Assembly: GCA_031554725.1 (NCBI GenBank)
Contig: JAVBUZ010000041.1
Location: 1-17,288 of the forward strand
Reading direction: 5' to 3'
DNA from: JAVBUZ01 sp031554725
GTDB lineage: Bacteria > Bacillota > Clostridia > Lachnospirales > Lachnospiraceae
Length of the DNA stretch: 17,288 nt
Position numbers and translations under genes: made by a program. Shown one piece after another: positions 15,881-17,288 of the stretch; the stretch's first letter is position 1; each line of letters starts with the position of its first letter. The notes under the pieces were generated by a model that worked only from the letters and a program-made list of their open reading frames with translations, was not told the origin of the DNA and made no database searches.

Positions 15881-16613
15881 CGATATATGCTCCTTCCTCT
15901 TCGTCACTTACAATAACGCCCTTTTTCATAGTAACAACTCGTTTTTGCATTGCATTAACGATCTCTCTATTATGTGTAACCACAATTACTGTAGTTCCCG
16001 CTTGATTGATTTCTTCAAGCAGCTTCATAATTTCCCATGAATTTTTAGGATCTAAGTTTCCTGTTGGCTCATCTGCCAATAGAATGGAAGGCTTATTCAC
16101 CAAAGCTCTAGCTAAAGCTACTCTCTGCTGTTCTCCACCTGATAATTGTTTTGGTCTTGCCTTGTATTTGCCTGCTAAACCTACCGTTGCCAGTATGCTA
16201 GGTACATTTCTTCTAATATCTTTTACTGGCACTTCAATAATACGCTGCGCAAACGCCACGTTTTCATACACATTTCTATCCTTTAACAAACGAAAGTCCT
16301 GAAAAACGATTCCAAGGTTTCTTCTATATCTAGGAATCTGTCCATGTCTTAGTTTTGCCAAGTCATGTCCCATTACATAAACGTTTCCATCTGTTGCCGT
16401 AAGCTCCCTCAGCATTAGCTTAATCAGGGTAGATTTACCCGAACCACTATCACCAACAATAAAAACAAACTCTCCTTTATTAATATGTAGTGTTACCCCA
16501 TTTAATGCAGGTGCGCCCGTAGAATAGGATTTACTTACACCATCCAAAAAAATAAGTCCATTATCTTCAATGAATTCTTCTCTTCTCTTTCGCTTTTGTT
16601 CTCTGTTTGTCAT
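15870..16613 (-). CDS. ftsE: Cell-division ATP-binding protein FtsE
   Basis: This is the cytoplasmic ATPase of FtsEX, 247 residues. Walker A is GDSGSGKST (54-62). The Q-loop is in GIVFQDFRLLKD, a sequence typical of FtsE, near 101-112. The signature is LSGGEQQRVALARAL near 157, Walker B is ILLADEPTGNLD near 177, and the H-loop is in VIVVTHN. The ATG has AGGGG 8 nt upstream and starts 18 nt after the CdaR-like gene. The protein carries about 18 extra residues before the usual FtsE beginning (here LIFLDGVSKSY), rich in Lys/Arg/Glu (REQKRKRREEF). No internal start codon would remove them, so the extension is probably real. It overlaps ftsX by 11 nt, and the two make one complex. Confidence 0.95.
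   Translation of the reverse strand: MTNREQKRKRREEFIEDNGLIFLDGVSKSYSTGAPALNGVTLHINKGEFVFIVGDSGSGKSTLIKLMLRELTATDGNVYVMGHDLAKLRHGQIPRYRRNLGIVFQDFRLLKDRNVYENVAFAQRIIEVPVKDIRRNVPSILATVGLAGKYKARPKQLSGGEQQRVALARALVNKPSILLADEPTGNLDPKNSWEIMKLLEEINQAGTTVIVVTHNREIVNAMQKRVVTMKKGVIVSDEEEGAYIDED
15890..15895 (-). promoter_or_regulatory. Ribosome binding site of ftsX inside ftsE
   Basis: AAGGAG lies within the last codons of ftsE, 9 nt before the ftsX ATG at 15880. It favours this start over the GTG at 15907 and fits translational coupling. Confidence 0.7.
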
Positions 16614-16631
16614 TAGAATAACCCCTATCTA

Positions 16632-17288
16632 TTAGTATTCAAATGTTTCCATGTACTTCATGTACTTAACTACCATCAGTGCAATTTTAAAGGTAATTGC
16701 ATCTTCAAACACACGAAGATCTAGGCCTGTGCTCTTTTGCAATTTGTCTAAACGGTACACAAGTGTGTTTCTATGAATAAATAATTGTCTTGATGTTTCT
16801 GATACATTAAGGCTGTTTTCAAAGAATTTATGAATGGTCATCAACGTCTCTTCATCAAAATCGTCAGGGCTCTTTCCACCAAAAATCTCTTTTATAAACA
16901 TCTTGCAAAGAGGGATTGGTAGCTGATATATAAGTCTTCCAATTCCTAGCTCGCTATAAGCAATGATATCTCTTTCATCAAAAAATATCTTTCCAACATC
17001 AAGTGCCATTTTAGCCTCTTTATAGGAACGGCTGACTTCCTTAATTTCGTGGACTACTGTTCCATAAGATATATGTACATTTTTTAAGCCTTCTTTTATT
17101 AAGTGCGAAGCTAAAGATTTCGCCCATTTTTCAATATCCTTGTTATTATCAGAATCAGACAAGTCCTTTACCACTATAACATTATTTTCATCTACTGCGG
17201 TTATGAAATCTTTGCTATTTGTGCCAAATTGTGCCCTTGCTATTTCTAATGCATTATTGTCCTTGCCATTTTCAGATTCGACAATCAT
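16632..17288 (-). CDS. PucR/CdaR family transcriptional regulator, C-terminal part (cut by window edge)
   Basis: This encodes 218 visible residues and a proper stop. An ATG happens to lie at the very edge (17286-17288), but the protein is probably the C-terminal part of a longer regulator, since the family usually has an N-terminal sensor region and a total well above 300 residues. The first part (residues 1-130) resembles the GGDEF-like middle domain of CdaR/PucR proteins (ISYGTVVHEIKEVSRSYKEAKMAL). The end has the PucR-type helix-turn-helix: LNVSETSRQLFIHRNTLVYRLDKLQKSTGLDL at about 156-187. CdaR itself responds to sugar diacids. The ligand here is unknown because the sensor domain is missing. 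It lies 18 nt before ftsE, so it is probably in the same transcript, an uncommon partner for cell-division genes. Confidence 0.88.
   Translation of the reverse strand: MIVESENGKDNNALEIARAQFGTNSKDFITAVDENNVIVVKDLSDSDNNKDIEKWAKSLASHLIKEGLKNVHISYGTVVHEIKEVSRSYKEAKMALDVGKIFFDERDIIAYSELGIGRLIYQLPIPLCKMFIKEIFGGKSPDDFDEETLMTIHKFFENSLNVSETSRQLFIHRNTLVYRLDKLQKSTGLDLRVFEDAITFKIALMVVKYMKYMETFEY

Overview
The window looks like chromosome from a motile, low-GC, Gram-positive anaerobe of the class Clostridia, most likely a Lachnospiraceae. This rests on AT-rich third positions, strong AGGAGG-type ribosome sites, a Bacillus-type LexA box, flhO/flhP-like rod genes next to an mreB/mbl gene, and a comF-yvyF pair. 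All genes lie on the minus strand, so transcription runs from the right edge to the left edge. No rRNA, tRNA, CRISPR array, insertion sequence or phage gene was seen. The window is mostly conserved core genes, and I see no obvious new defence or mobile system.

Right part (about 17288 to 12385), a cell-envelope unit: the C-terminal part of a PucR/CdaR-type regulator, ftsE, ftsX, a secreted coiled-coil M23 (EnvC/PcsB-like) endopeptidase, and a membrane-anchored S41 carboxy-terminal processing protease. FtsEX and the coiled-coil hydrolase probably act together in peptidoglycan cleavage during division or elongation. The protease is a plausible modulator of that hydrolase.

Centre (12376 to 7326), a DNA-repair unit: uvrB and uvrA behind a good sigma-A promoter (TTGCAA, 17-bp spacer, extended -10 TATACT). 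A LexA box, CGAACAAATGTTTG, overlaps the -35, so the unit is very probably SOS-induced. A 9-bp inverted repeat straddles the -10. A hairpin terminator follows uvrA. The 248-bp gap at 7187-7434 holds that terminator, T-rich tracts and a candidate promoter for the next unit.

Left-centre (7186 to 4190), a shape and flagellar-rod unit: mreB/mbl, two tandem rod/hook-family paralogues (FlgF/FlhO-like and FlgG/FlhP-like), and a single-domain FlgJ-like rod-binding protein. A hairpin follows it.

Left part (4123 to 1): recD2 helicase, comF (its frame is shared with recD2, a TAG stop between them), a yvyF-like zinc-ribbon protein of flagellar operons, and two small membrane proteins of unknown function, the last cut by the window edge. 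These two are the least understood genes here. Several start codons were moved from the longest possible reading frame to sites with clear ribosome binding sites (yvyF, recD2, the M23 gene and ftsX).
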